The notes under the pieces: model-generated
What the model saw: only the letters and a program-made list of their open reading frames with translations
Told to the model about the DNA's origin: nothing
Database searches by the model: none
Shown here: one piece after another, positions 48,340 through 57,716 of the stretch
Position numbering within the stretch: the first letter of the stretch is position 1
How the letters are laid out: each line of letters begins with the position of its first letter
Made by a program: the position numbers and the translations under genes
Source of the DNA: RGIG8244 sp045639325
GTDB taxonomy: Bacteria; Verrucomicrobiota; Lentisphaeria; Victivallales; UBA1829
Assembly: GCA_045639325.1 (NCBI GenBank)
Contig: JAZUCU010000004.1
Span: 1 to 61,292 of the forward strand
Direction: 5' to 3'
DNA length: 61,292 nt

Positions 48340-50747
48340 TCCGATATTGTTCCCTTTTTCTGCTTCTTACGTCCTTCTGGCTGCATGCGGCGGAAGATCT
48401 GGTATTCTGGCATGACCCGGCGGCGGCGTTCCGTATCCGGGTATTGCAGGAAGCGTCAGACGTCCCTGCGGTTTTGGATGACCGTCACCTTTGTCTGCCG
48501 GTTCCGCTGAAGAACAATGTCCGTGCTTATGATGCGGATGGCAACCTGAAACCGGCGCATTATTTTGCCAGTGGAGCTGTCTTTCTCCCGCCGGTGAAGA
48601 AGGCGCAGGAGTTGTATCTTTATTTCGGTTACACGAAAAAGATGCCGAATCCGTCTTTTTATGGTTTGGAATCCAACAGCCGTTTAGCCATATTCCAATC
48701 TGCCCACATGCAGGTATATCATACAAAGGAATGGCGCAGCTTTATGGTCCGTACCCGCCGGGAACGGTTCAATAATTATGTGAAATATCTCAGATTCAAT
48801 CGCTGCACCAATAAAAAATGTGGTCATATTTCCAATACGGTACGGAGATGCCGTAATGCCATGTTCCCGTTCTGCGGCAGAAATATTATGTTCCGTCAGA
48901 ATGAGAAATCGCTTCTGTGGGCGAAAGATCCGCTGCTGCCTTACCGCATCACCTGCTGCCGGGGCATTCTGCTCCGCCCGGATTTTGCGCTGATGCCCGG
49001 CAATCATAATCTTTGTCATTTCAACCGCCTCAGTTCATATTTCAACCGGTTTACCGGGGAACGGAAAAAGATGAGAGAGGATATCAAGAAATACCGTGCC
49101 ACGCCGCCGGCTCAGGGCATGGAGGAATCCCTGCTGAATATTTCTGCTCTCACCATGCAGCGCGGCGTATTGGATTCCGGTCAGATTTATATGACACGAC
49201 GTCCGACGGATACCGGCTTGCGTTCTCTGCTTTATTTCCGCGGAAAACTCTATGTCCCTGCAACCGGTAATTACACATTCCGGGTCAGCACCAACGCCAC
49301 CCATCTGCTCAGTATCGACGGAAAATGTGTGATCCGCCGTTTTGCCGAAGATATGCCGAAGCAAGGCGCAACGTATACCGATCATACCATGAAGTTGGAA
49401 AAAGGACTCCATGAATTCCTGCTCTGTTATCACAAACAGAAAGTCGGAACCATGATTTATGCCGCATGGAAGAGAGAGAATGCGCCGGTGTTCGAAATCC
49501 TTTCCGAAGAAAACTTCTCCCCCGGACTTCCGGTCATTCCGCTGGCGATTGAATCCCAGAGCGGCTTGCGTTATCCGGTTGTGAAATTCCAGGATAAATT
49601 TATGTTCTATACCAGCAAATTGGGACGGAAAGTTGTCCGGCTTTTTGATGGCGATTCCCGTTACCTGTTTGAAGGCAAGGAATACCCCTCCACCAGCAAT
49701 CTGTTCCTGACGGAGCCGGAAATTCCCGGCTTTACTCTGCTGCCTTCCGACCCTGCTTTTGCCCCGATGAAGATTGCACCTCACCCGCGGAAGACGGAAC
49801 GTATTTCCCTGCCGGTCTCGCTGGATCTGCATCTGCATCTGCCCGACTTTATTTATGATGATGAAAAACTCAATGGTACATGGGAAATCCGGCATCGCCT
49901 GCCGTTCCCGGTCAAACCCGTGCTGACCCGTCTGCCGGAAGGACAATCGGCCGAGATTGATCTGCCTGCGCATCACAGCGGTGGAATCGACCGTTTCAGT
50001 CCTGATTTTCTGTTGAAGAAAGATTTTCCGTTGTGGAATACCGGTTTCCGGGATTTCCAATATCAGCTGGCATTGCCGGGTATGACGTTCAAGACTCTAG
50101 GTGTCCGCTATCTGCGCCCGGGCACGAAAGAAGCTTTTACTTATCATTACGGCAATTTCTATGCGGCGAACGGGGATAAAATCATCTTTGTGCTGCATCG
50201 TCCCCAGCTGCACGAATTGCGTAAATGGAGCCTGCCCCGTCAGCTTGCGGGCGGCTTGAAAAAGACGCAGAAATTGTGCATTATCGGTGATCTGGAAGAG
50301 AAAGTGAAAGATACATTGCAGACCACCTTCCGCAACGCCGGTATTGAGTTGAAACTCATCCCCATACGCCCGGGCGCGGAATCGGAAGGCAGTCCTCTGC
50401 CGGAATCCCTCTGTTCCATTTCCCAATCGTTGGAAAAGGAAAAGCCCGACACAGTTCTGATTATTCCCCCGGCATTGAGCAGAGCGCGCAACCACTCCAT
50501 GCGTTCGGAATTGCGGTGTATTGCGTTTCTGCTGGAACAGGCGCGGAATATGGACTCCGTGCGGCGTATTATGTTGACGACTCCCATTCCGGATGGTGCG
50601 GATATGCAAAATGATTATGCCGTTCAGCTCCGCAGTCTGAAACGGGATTATGGCGTATTCTGTCTGGAATTGACGGCTTATCTGGCGAATGCAGAGCCTG
50701 CGCAGTTTGACCGGAAAATAACCGAATTTTTACTTAAGGAAATGTGA
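48336..50747 (+). CDS. Secreted PA14-domain protein with degenerate SGNH-like C-terminus
   Basis: A perfect AGGAGG and ATGA overlap set the start. The 803-residue protein has a signal peptide (MIRYCSLFLLLTSFWLHA), a DUF2341-like beta domain with FGYTKKMPNPS near 95, a PA14 domain at about 300-395 (YFRGKLYVPATGNYTFRVSTNATHLLSIDG), further beta modules, and a C-terminal alpha/beta domain (about 640-800). That last part follows the SGNH order (PDTVLIIPPALS, RRIMLTTPIPDG) but lacks a GDS serine. The function is probably carbohydrate binding. Confidence 0.72.
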   Translation: MIRYCSLFLLLTSFWLHAAEDLVFWHDPAAAFRIRVLQEASDVPAVLDDRHLCLPVPLKNNVRAYDADGNLKPAHYFASGAVFLPPVKKAQELYLYFGYTKKMPNPSFYGLESNSRLAIFQSAHMQVYHTKEWRSFMVRTRRERFNNYVKYLRFNRCTNKKCGHISNTVRRCRNAMFPFCGRNIMFRQNEKSLLWAKDPLLPYRITCCRGILLRPDFALMPGNHNLCHFNRLSSYFNRFTGERKKMREDIKKYRATPPAQGMEESLLNISALTMQRGVLDSGQIYMTRRPTDTGLRSLLYFRGKLYVPATGNYTFRVSTNATHLLSIDGKCVIRRFAEDMPKQGATYTDHTMKLEKGLHEFLLCYHKQKVGTMIYAAWKRENAPVFEILSEENFSPGLPVIPLAIESQSGLRYPVVKFQDKFMFYTSKLGRKVVRLFDGDSRYLFEGKEYPSTSNLFLTEPEIPGFTLLPSDPAFAPMKIAPHPRKTERISLPVSLDLHLHLPDFIYDDEKLNGTWEIRHRLPFPVKPVLTRLPEGQSAEIDLPAHHSGGIDRFSPDFLLKKDFPLWNTGFRDFQYQLALPGMTFKTLGVRYLRPGTKEAFTYHYGNFYAANGDKIIFVLHRPQLHELRKWSLPRQLAGGLKKTQKLCIIGDLEEKVKDTLQTTFRNAGIELKLIPIRPGAESEGSPLPESLCSISQSLEKEKPDTVLIIPPALSRARNHSMRSELRCIAFLLEQARNMDSVRRIMLTTPIPDGADMQNDYAVQLRSLKRDYGVFCLELTAYLANAEPAQFDRKITEFLLKEM

Positions 50748-50751
50748 TAAA

Positions 50752-51738
50752 ATGGAAAAACCATTAGCTTTTCAAGAAATCAAAGAACTGATCCGCGGTG
50801 CGGTCTCCATCACCCAAACTCCCGATGGCATTTGCATGCAGCGGTTTACTGAAGAACAGCTGCACGTTTATGATAATAACAAAGACTTTCAAACGAAAGC
50901 CCGGGCAACTTCCGGCATGACTCTCGATTTTATTACCGATGCGGCCCGGATCGTTATGAAATATAAAATCGGCCCCGGTTCTTCCCGCCTTTTTTCCAAT
51001 ATCGACGTAACAGTCAATGGAAAATTGGCGGCGTTTCATTGTGTCCCGGACTTCAATACGGAACCGGAAAGTGTGCTTGATTTTGCCCTTGACGGCAAAG
51101 AAAATCATATCCGCATCTATCTGCCCTGTCTGACGCAGCTCGTGATGCAGTCCCTGACATTCCACGATGCCGCTGTGCTGAAACCCGTCCGCCGGGAAAA
51201 AATCATGCTTGCATTCGGCGATTCCATTACGCAGGGCTACGATGCACAGCACCCCATGGGCACTTATGCCATGCTGGTTGCCGATGCCTTCCATGCCGAT
51301 CTTTATAACAAGGCGATTGGCGGCGATCGGTTCTGTACGGCATTAACCGAACCCAAAGATGATTTTGACCCCACATTTATCACGGTAGCTTATGGAACCA
51401 ATGACTGGAATTGTGCAACGCTTGAGGCTTTCCAGTCCAACACGGTGGGCTTTTTCCGGAATCTGGCTGCAAACTATCCGGATAAACCGATTTTCGTCAT
51501 TCTCCCCATCTGGCGGAAAGATAAAGACAGAGAAACGTTGTGCGGCACTTTTGAGTCTGCCCGGGATTTCATCCGGAAAACGGCAGAAGTATACCCCGGC
51601 GTGCACATTATTGACGGATTGGAATTGATGGCGCATGATGTCGCCCTGACCAGTGACGGTTATCTGCATCCGAATGATGAGGGCTTTATGCAAATGGGGC
51701 GATCCCTCATTGAGAAGATCGCCCCGGTCTTGAATTGA
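50752..51738 (+). CDS. SGNH/GDSL hydrolase (carbohydrate esterase-like)
   Basis: This 328-residue protein has no signal peptide. Residues 1-145 form a beta domain and the C-terminal half is an SGNH domain: FGDSITQG (Ser near 158), IGGDRF (Gly), YGTNDWN (Asn near 216), and DGYLHPND (Asp and His near 303-306). This two-domain layout matches acetyl-xylan-type and CE2/CE3-like esterases. It ends the operon after the PA14 gene (four bases between) and could deacylate the same polysaccharide. Confidence 0.88.
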   Translation: MEKPLAFQEIKELIRGAVSITQTPDGICMQRFTEEQLHVYDNNKDFQTKARATSGMTLDFITDAARIVMKYKIGPGSSRLFSNIDVTVNGKLAAFHCVPDFNTEPESVLDFALDGKENHIRIYLPCLTQLVMQSLTFHDAAVLKPVRREKIMLAFGDSITQGYDAQHPMGTYAMLVADAFHADLYNKAIGGDRFCTALTEPKDDFDPTFITVAYGTNDWNCATLEAFQSNTVGFFRNLAANYPDKPIFVILPIWRKDKDRETLCGTFESARDFIRKTAEVYPGVHIIDGLELMAHDVALTSDGYLHPNDEGFMQMGRSLIEKIAPVLN

Positions 51739-51759
51739 TAATTCAGATTATACGGTTTC

Positions 51760-53439
51760 TTATTTACCGAGTTTTTTCAGCGCCACCTGTACGGGTGACG
51801 CTTTTTCTTCGCCGTTGTTATTGCCGGCTGCGGCAATTTCTTCCATTGCTTCGAAGAGGGTTGCACATGCGGTACGGTAATCCACTTTGGCGATTTCCAC
51901 CAGCAGACGTGTTCCGCGGTCGAGCAGTTTCTTGTTTGTGCAGTCCACAAAGCTCATCCAGTTGCCGGTGACGCGGCCGAGACGTGCCATGGTACCGGTG
52001 GAAACAGAGTTGAAGAAGAGTTTTACTGCCATATTGCGCATCAGCGGGAAAGCACCCGGGAATTCCGGCACTTTCAACACAAATTCTGCATCATCGCCGC
52101 CGCCGATGGAGATACGGTAATGACGCGGGAATTTGGCTGCTGCACCGTCGAATGCCTGTTCCAATGCGGTGTCGGATGCGACCGTTTTCAGCAGAATTGC
52201 CATATCGTCGGAAGTGACAACGCGGTCTTCCACCATTTCGTTACCCACCGGAATCTTCAGCAAATCTGCGCTGGAGATCATGGGCGGATTTGCCTGAATC
52301 TTATCCGCGGCATCCATGGCAGCGTAATCTGCAACGGTCCAGGCGAGACAGCGGAGCGGACGGCGCATTGCATAATTCCAGGTTGTTTCTGTGGTGTACA
52401 GCGGATTTTTGACGAATGCCCAGGGACGCGGAGATGCGGTATCATCGCACTTCCGGAACGGGGGCAGCATGAATGTGGGGGAACGTTCCGTTGTGTCGGT
52501 AAAGATATCCAGAAGGCAATCGTTGGCGAAGTAAGTGACATATCCGTGTTTGCGGTAGAGGTCGGCTTCCATTTCGATGTATTTTGCCATGACTTCGCGG
52601 TTTTCCGGCAGTTCCAGAGCGGTCAGGAGTTTTTCAAATTCAGCGGCATAATCCGGAGCCTGCTGGCCGTTCAGTGTCAGGAATACCTGTTCCAGCATGG
52701 CGCCCGCAATCAACTGTTCGGAGGTTGTCGCCTGCATACGGGTTGAACCGGCAAGTGCCATGGGGCAGCAGAAAAGATCAAGCACGGTCACGCCCGGATC
52801 CTGAATAACTTTCCGGGAGCGTTCCAGATGTTCACTCAAGATATCGGCGGGGTTGTTGAAGAGAAAATAAACTTTTGCGCCCCGTTCCACGGATTCATAA
52901 ATGGTGCCGATCACGCTGGAAGTTTCGCCGCCTTCGGAAATTGCGCAGAGCATATCATTTTTTCCGATGTTGGCATCGGCTGCCTGACGGCGTCCGAATG
53001 TGATATAATCTTCAAAAAATTCCACGCTGCGGACCAGAGCAAAATCGCCGCCGGTCATAATGCTTTCCACACCGTTGGCATAGTTTTCCATGCCGGGAGT
53101 GCGGTTACAGGCATTGCGCCAGAGACATTCCAGCAGAATACTCAAACGTCCAGTTGCGCCGCAGCCGGAGAAAATGATGCGTCCGCCGTTTTTGATTGTG
53201 TTCAAACCGTCATTGAAGAAGGCCGCGAATTCTTTGGATGCCAGAACCCGTTTTGCCATTTTCAGAACATCACGGTCTGCTTTCTGCAGAGTGGCAACCC
53301 CTTTCACCGGATCGGTCTGGAAATCATCGCCCAGAGTGACGGTGTCAGGATTGGATTGTTCGGTCGGGAGAAAGCCCAGATGGAATTGTGTTTCATTGCG
53401 GATAAAATCATCCGCTGCTGCAATTGCTGTTTGTGACAT
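51760..53439 (-). CDS. MurQ/GKRP-like SIS-domain protein
   Basis: This 559-residue protein has a SIS fold with the phosphosugar loop FSGCGATGRLSILLE near 95, AISEGGETSSVIGTI near 172, and the C-terminal MurQ hallmark STGTMARLGRVTGNWMSFVDCTNKKLLDR near 485. MurQ (N-acetylmuramic acid 6-phosphate etherase) is about 300 residues; this protein has an extra central part (about 270-440) and is closer in size to glucokinase regulatory protein. It may be an etherase or an amino-sugar-phosphate sensor. AAGGAG precedes the ATG; it follows an IclR gene by 19 bases. Confidence 0.82.
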   Translation of the reverse strand: MSQTAIAAADDFIRNETQFHLGFLPTEQSNPDTVTLGDDFQTDPVKGVATLQKADRDVLKMAKRVLASKEFAAFFNDGLNTIKNGGRIIFSGCGATGRLSILLECLWRNACNRTPGMENYANGVESIMTGGDFALVRSVEFFEDYITFGRRQAADANIGKNDMLCAISEGGETSSVIGTIYESVERGAKVYFLFNNPADILSEHLERSRKVIQDPGVTVLDLFCCPMALAGSTRMQATTSEQLIAGAMLEQVFLTLNGQQAPDYAAEFEKLLTALELPENREVMAKYIEMEADLYRKHGYVTYFANDCLLDIFTDTTERSPTFMLPPFRKCDDTASPRPWAFVKNPLYTTETTWNYAMRRPLRCLAWTVADYAAMDAADKIQANPPMISSADLLKIPVGNEMVEDRVVTSDDMAILLKTVASDTALEQAFDGAAAKFPRHYRISIGGGDDAEFVLKVPEFPGAFPLMRNMAVKLFFNSVSTGTMARLGRVTGNWMSFVDCTNKKLLDRGTRLLVEIAKVDYRTACATLFEAMEEIAAAGNNNGEEKASPVQVALKKLGK

Positions 53440-53458
53440 GTTGATAACTCCTTAGTTA

Positions 53459-54151
53459 TTAGAATATGTTTCGTTGTGTATGAAGAATCATCATGATTTC
53501 CCGTGCCGTTTCCGCCCCCAGCCGGGCAATCTCATCCGCATTTTGTTCCTGCCGGACGCCGTACCCGAAAGCGGCAGGCGGGTAATCCTCGCAAAGAACC
53601 AGATGACCCTGCACGGTCAGATCCCGTTCCGTACCCCGGTAAAAACCTTTTTCTGCCAGAAGATCCAGTTCATCATGCATGCCTGCGGAAATGTACGGCG
53701 TCCGCTGTTTCCGATCCATGGCGGCAAGAAGCAAACGGGAAGTCGGCATCCCGTCATCCAGCGGAAAACGGAAATCTTTCCAGATGTGATGAATCCCGTC
53801 ACCGCCGCCGCAAATCCGGATCATGACCCGCCCGCAGGGATGATATACGGAGAAGTTCACGATTGCTCCGATGGTCGAGGCAAAACGGTTGAGAGGCCCT
53901 TCCGACGCTTTGGAGAGACGGCTGTATACATTATTGCGCAAGGATAAGGCACTGCACATGGGGCCGGGACGGTATCCGCTTTTTCTGGTTACTTTTTCCA
54001 GATAACCGAGTTCTGTCAATTCTCCCAGAATGCGGGTACAGGTGACCGAATTCCACCCGGTTGCTTCGGCACAAGCGGTGGGTGTCACCGGCACGCCGCC
54101 CTGTGCAACTACGTATTCAAGCAGATCAAAAGCTTTCTTGAGAGATTTCAT
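53459..54151 (-). CDS. IclR family transcriptional regulator
   Basis: Starting at 54151 (AAAGG upstream) gives 230 residues; an earlier start at 54271 adds an unrelated leader. The N-terminal winged helix (KKAFDLLEYVVAQGGVPVTPTACAEATGWNSVTCTRILGELTELGYLEKV) is followed by a short IclR effector domain containing LRNNVYSRLSKASEGPLNRFAS. It precedes the SIS gene and probably controls it in response to an amino-sugar phosphate. A palindrome lies in its promoter. Confidence 0.85.
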   Translation of the reverse strand: MKSLKKAFDLLEYVVAQGGVPVTPTACAEATGWNSVTCTRILGELTELGYLEKVTRKSGYRPGPMCSALSLRNNVYSRLSKASEGPLNRFASTIGAIVNFSVYHPCGRVMIRICGGGDGIHHIWKDFRFPLDDGMPTSRLLLAAMDRKQRTPYISAGMHDELDLLAEKGFYRGTERDLTVQGHLVLCEDYPPAAFGYGVRQEQNADEIARLGAETAREIMMILHTQRNIF

Positions 54152-54174
54152 ATTGACCTTTATAATTTCATATT

Positions 54175-54225
54175 GTGATATTATGATTTTATAATATAAA
54201 ATATCACAAAAAAACAGAAAGTCAA
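54175..54225 (-). promoter_or_regulatory. Promoter and candidate operator of the IclR-SIS operon
   Basis: On the minus strand TTGACT lies at 54220-54225, upstream of several possible AT-rich -10 sites. The 33-bp palindrome 54175-54207 (GTGATATT and AATATCAC at its ends, ATTTTATA/ATATAAAAT inside) covers the -10 region and is a likely binding site for the IclR protein. Confidence 0.5.
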
Positions 54226-54343
54226 GCCCCCTGTGCAGATTTATGAGGAATATTTTTAAGAATAGTTCCAAATTTTTAAATTAGATAGAGATTCTGTATG
54301 CGATATAACGTAACGTCCGGAAAAACATTGGTCAATCAAAAAT

Positions 54344-54484
54344 CAGCCCCAACGGGGCGGAGCAGTGTAGCCCAGGGTGAAGCGCAGCGCAACCCTGGGG
54401 AACAGCGCATAAGAACTCGCATTATGACAGCCTCCGCGTTGACGGCGTTTCGTAAGAAACTGACGGCATCATGGAGGCAATGAT
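54344..54484 (+). repeat. Modular repeat element, copy 2
   Basis: Block 54344-54400 holds GCCCC-AACG-GGGC and AGCCCAGGG...CCCTGGGG, the same module as the arms of the copy at 1-281. The 49-nt hairpin follows at 54430-54478 with stem GCCTCC/GGAGGC. The second inverted arm is absent. It sits at the 3' end of trkH and upstream of the IclR gene. The rest of 54226-54506 has no gene. Confidence 0.8.
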
Positions 54485-54506
54485 GTTTCCGGATACCTTT
54501 ATCCAA

Positions 54507-56054
54507 TCATTTTTTCCAGAAGGAAGGCAGGAACAATACCAGAATCGTAAACAATTCCAGACGCCCCAGAATCATCTCAAAGGATAAAAGAACCTTGGCT
54601 GCCGGCGTCATCCAGGAAAAGGTCATACTCGGCCCGATATTCCCGAAGCCCGGCCCGATGTTGCTCAAACAGGAAATGGAGGTGGAAACCGCTGTGGCAA
54701 AATTCATTTCGGGCAGGGGACAGAATACTGGAATCAGAAATGCGAATAACAGGAAGGTGCAGAAAAACAATACCCCGAACCCTACCGTTCGCTGAATGGC
54801 ACTGTTTTCCAAACGGATTCCGTTCATCCGCACGTCCGGTAACAGATGGGGGAAAATACAGCGTCTGACTTCTGTAATACTGTGTTTGAACAGCAATATT
54901 GCCCGGATACATTTCATGCCGCCGCTGGTCGATCCGCCGCAGCTGCCGGGGAACATCAGCAGAAACAGGATCAAACCTGCTGCTGTCGGCCAGGTGCAGT
55001 AATCTGCCGTGGAAAAACCGGTGGAGGAGATAATGGAGACACATTGGAACAGTGCCGCCCGCAGAGAACTCCAGAAATTCCCGTTGTATGCAACCTTGGA
55101 AATGGGATCAGCCTGTCCCGGTGTGAACGTCAGGAACAACGTAATGATCAACGTTGCGATCAGGACAATATAAAGATAAATGCGGAATTCCTCATCTTTC
55201 CAATACGTCAGCAGTTTGCCCGATAACAGACGGATGTGCAGCAGAAAGTTACATCCGGAGAGGAACATGAAAAGGGTGATAATTCCCTCAATATACATAC
55301 TGTTGTAATAAGCAATGCTGTTCTGCTTTGTGGAGAATCCACCGGTCGCTACGGTCCCGAAAGAATGGCAGACGGCGTCGAAAAATCGCATCCCGCCCGC
55401 CCACAGCAGCGTGGTTTGGATCACCGTCAGCCCCAGATAGACCAGCCACAGAAGTTTTGCGGAGGAGGCAATACGGGGCGCAATTTTGCTGTCGGAAGAT
55501 TTTACCCCGGTCGTTTCCGCATTGTACAACGCCTGTCCCCCGATATTCAACAACGGCAGAATGGCAATGGTCAGAACCACGATCCCCATACCACCCAGCC
55601 AGTGGGTCAGGGAACGCCAGAAAAGAATTCCATAGGGCAGACTTTCCACCCCTTCCGGCAGAGTATGGCCCGTGCGCAGACGCAGGGAGGTATCAATTAC
55701 GCTCGCCCCCGTGGTGGAAAAGCCGGACGCCGTTTCAAACAGCGCATCATACCAGTACATGTCAGAAACCACCATGAACGGCAGTACCCCGGTAATGGAA
55801 ACCACAAGCCACCCCAATGCCACAATGGCGAATCCGTCACGGAATCCGAATTGCCGTTCCGTATCGCTTTTTGTGCGGGTCAGAAGGGCGCCGCATAACG
55901 CCAGTAAAAACAGAATCAAACCGGTCAATACCAAACCGATACTGTCTGAAAGCGCATCACGCATCAGAAATGAGACACCGCCGGAAAGCAGCATGGCCAA
56001 TCCGTTGACGCCTGCAATGACGCAGATCAGGTGCAGTATGATTTTCCGGTTCAT
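54507..56054 (-). CDS. trkH: TrkH family potassium uptake channel subunit
   Basis: This 515-residue membrane protein has the fourfold-repeated channel architecture of TrkH/KtrB. Selectivity-filter segments are visible (ETASGFSTTGASV near 110, HSFGTVATGGFSTKQ near 230, VSIISSTGFSTADY near 340, and SCLSNIGPGFGNIGPS near 470). It imports K+ together with TrkA, encoded 12 bases upstream. A modular repeat lies just after the stop. Confidence 0.95.
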   Translation of the reverse strand: MNRKIILHLICVIAGVNGLAMLLSGGVSFLMRDALSDSIGLVLTGLILFLLALCGALLTRTKSDTERQFGFRDGFAIVALGWLVVSITGVLPFMVVSDMYWYDALFETASGFSTTGASVIDTSLRLRTGHTLPEGVESLPYGILFWRSLTHWLGGMGIVVLTIAILPLLNIGGQALYNAETTGVKSSDSKIAPRIASSAKLLWLVYLGLTVIQTTLLWAGGMRFFDAVCHSFGTVATGGFSTKQNSIAYYNSMYIEGIITLFMFLSGCNFLLHIRLLSGKLLTYWKDEEFRIYLYIVLIATLIITLFLTFTPGQADPISKVAYNGNFWSSLRAALFQCVSIISSTGFSTADYCTWPTAAGLILFLLMFPGSCGGSTSGGMKCIRAILLFKHSITEVRRCIFPHLLPDVRMNGIRLENSAIQRTVGFGVLFFCTFLLFAFLIPVFCPLPEMNFATAVSTSISCLSNIGPGFGNIGPSMTFSWMTPAAKVLLSFEMILGRLELFTILVLFLPSFWKK

Positions 56055-56066
56055 GTAGATTTATCC

Positions 56067-57422
56067 TTATCCGGGGAATAACGGTTCGATTTCGCGGACA
56101 CCTTCCCGTGTCACAATTGCCACGGCTTTATCATCCGCCTGCAGACAGGTATCGCCCGCAGGAATAATCACTTCTCTGCCGCGGAAAATCAGCGAGAGAA
56201 TCAGCGAGGACGGCAATCTGCAATCTTTCAGCATCTTCCCGCACAGCGGAGACTTGGGCGATACACGGAATTCGGTCAGATGAGCACGGAAACGCTGTAA
56301 AATCGCATCCGCACGCATCGCCCCGGCTTCCAGTTGACGCAGAATGGAGTTGACGGATACCAGCGTGGCACTCAAGCCGCAATCAATCATTTCCATCGCA
56401 GGAACGATCCAGATGTATTCCGGCTTGTGCGTCAGGCAGATCACCTTGCGGGCACCGAGACGTTTCGCCAGAATGCAGGATAAAATGTTATCTTCGTCAT
56501 CCGGATCCACGCTCACAAAAGCATCCGCATTGGCAATGCCCGCCTCAAGCAGAATATCTTCGTTGGTCGCATCCCCTTCCAACATCATCACGCCGGACGG
56601 CAATTCATCCAGCAGGTGTTCCCCGCGCTGACGGTCCGGTTCGATGAAATGGACATCGAATCCCTGCTGCAATGCTTTTTCCGCCAGAATACGCCCGGTA
56701 TCATCGGAACCCGCCATGACAAGGCGCGGACGCAAGCCCATATCGCCGGGTGAAAGCCAATCCAGAAACGCATTGAGACTTTCCGTTTTCCCCGCCACAT
56801 AAACTTTATCGCCGGGAGCAAAAATCGTATCACCATGAGGCACAATCAATTGATTGCCGCGCAAGAGAGCGGAAAAACGGATGCTTTTCAGCATTTCCGG
56901 GCCGGGAATGTTTTTAATGGAAACACCCGCAAGAATGGAGGAACGTGTGATTTCGATCAGAATCATCTGCGCTTCATCAATACTGAAACGCAAACGTTCC
57001 AGCAGAATGTCACGCCGCAGGATCGCGCATACCTTTTCCGCTGATTCTTCCGGCGGAGAGACCGTGTTGCGGATCCCGAACGTGGCAGGCACAATACCAT
57101 CTTCCGCAGAAAATGTCTCCGAACTGTATAAACGGCAAATCGTCTGTTTGACGCCGAGTTTCGACGCCAGCTGACATGCCAGAATATTCGTCGCTTCGTT
57201 CCCGCTGACAGCAAGAAGGGCATCCGCACTTTCCACCCCGGCTTCTTTCAAGGTCGAAATACTGGTGCAGTTGCCTTCCACTGTCATGACGTCAAGCTTG
57301 TCACTGACCAGCTTGAGTTCATCCGCGGAACTGTCAACCAATATTACGTCATGCTTCCCCGTCAATAACGTGGAGGCAAGCAATCTGCCAAGTTCTCCCG
57401 CTCCGGCTATGATGACCTTCAT
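56067..57422 (-). CDS. trkA: Trk system potassium uptake protein TrkA
   Basis: The start at 57422 has AGGGAG at proper spacing and gives 451 residues (a GTG nine bases earlier is less likely). It has two tandem RCK modules: each begins with a Rossmann NAD-binding motif (VIIAGAGELGRLLA near residue 3; LVMAGSDDTGRILA near 235) and is followed by a TrkA-C domain (about 135-215 and 370-450). It gates TrkH in response to nucleotides. It lies in the mrp-HPr-trkA-trkH operon. Confidence 0.95.
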   Translation of the reverse strand: MKVIIAGAGELGRLLASTLLTGKHDVILVDSSADELKLVSDKLDVMTVEGNCTSISTLKEAGVESADALLAVSGNEATNILACQLASKLGVKQTICRLYSSETFSAEDGIVPATFGIRNTVSPPEESAEKVCAILRRDILLERLRFSIDEAQMILIEITRSSILAGVSIKNIPGPEMLKSIRFSALLRGNQLIVPHGDTIFAPGDKVYVAGKTESLNAFLDWLSPGDMGLRPRLVMAGSDDTGRILAEKALQQGFDVHFIEPDRQRGEHLLDELPSGVMMLEGDATNEDILLEAGIANADAFVSVDPDDEDNILSCILAKRLGARKVICLTHKPEYIWIVPAMEMIDCGLSATLVSVNSILRQLEAGAMRADAILQRFRAHLTEFRVSPKSPLCGKMLKDCRLPSSLILSLIFRGREVIIPAGDTCLQADDKAVAIVTREGVREIEPLFPG

Positions 57423-57440
57423 GGCATCCACTCCCTGTTA

Positions 57441-57710
57441 TTATACAAAATCAAATTCAGTCGCAAACAATTCCGCGATTTTTGCACAGGCTTCCGCTTC
57501 CTGGGGGCCTGTTACGGATATCTCAACTTCATCCCCAAGCTGCAAGCCCAGGGACAACAAGTCAAGAATACTGTTCAACTCTGTTACGCCGCGTACTGTC
57601 CGGACCGAAAATTTACAGCCGGGAAATGCTTCCGCTGCCATCATGATCGCACTGGATGGACGGCAATGGATCCCCGCTTTGTTGCGAATCGTTACTGCCT
57701 TTGTTTCCAT
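57441..57710 (-). CDS. ptsH: HPr family phosphocarrier protein
   Basis: This 89-residue protein has the phosphorylatable His15 in KAGIHCRPSS and a serine at 47 in ELNSILDLLSLGL, equivalent to the HPr-kinase site Ser46. No EI, EII or HPr kinase gene is nearby. In PVC and other bacteria such HPr proteins often work in regulation rather than sugar uptake. It sits between mrp and trkA with gaps of 6 and 18 bases, so co-expression with K+ uptake is likely. Confidence 0.93.
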   Translation of the reverse strand: METKAVTIRNKAGIHCRPSSAIMMAAEAFPGCKFSVRTVRGVTELNSILDLLSLGLQLGDEVEISVTGPQEAEACAKIAELFATEFDFV

Positions 57711-57716
57711 TGTCTT

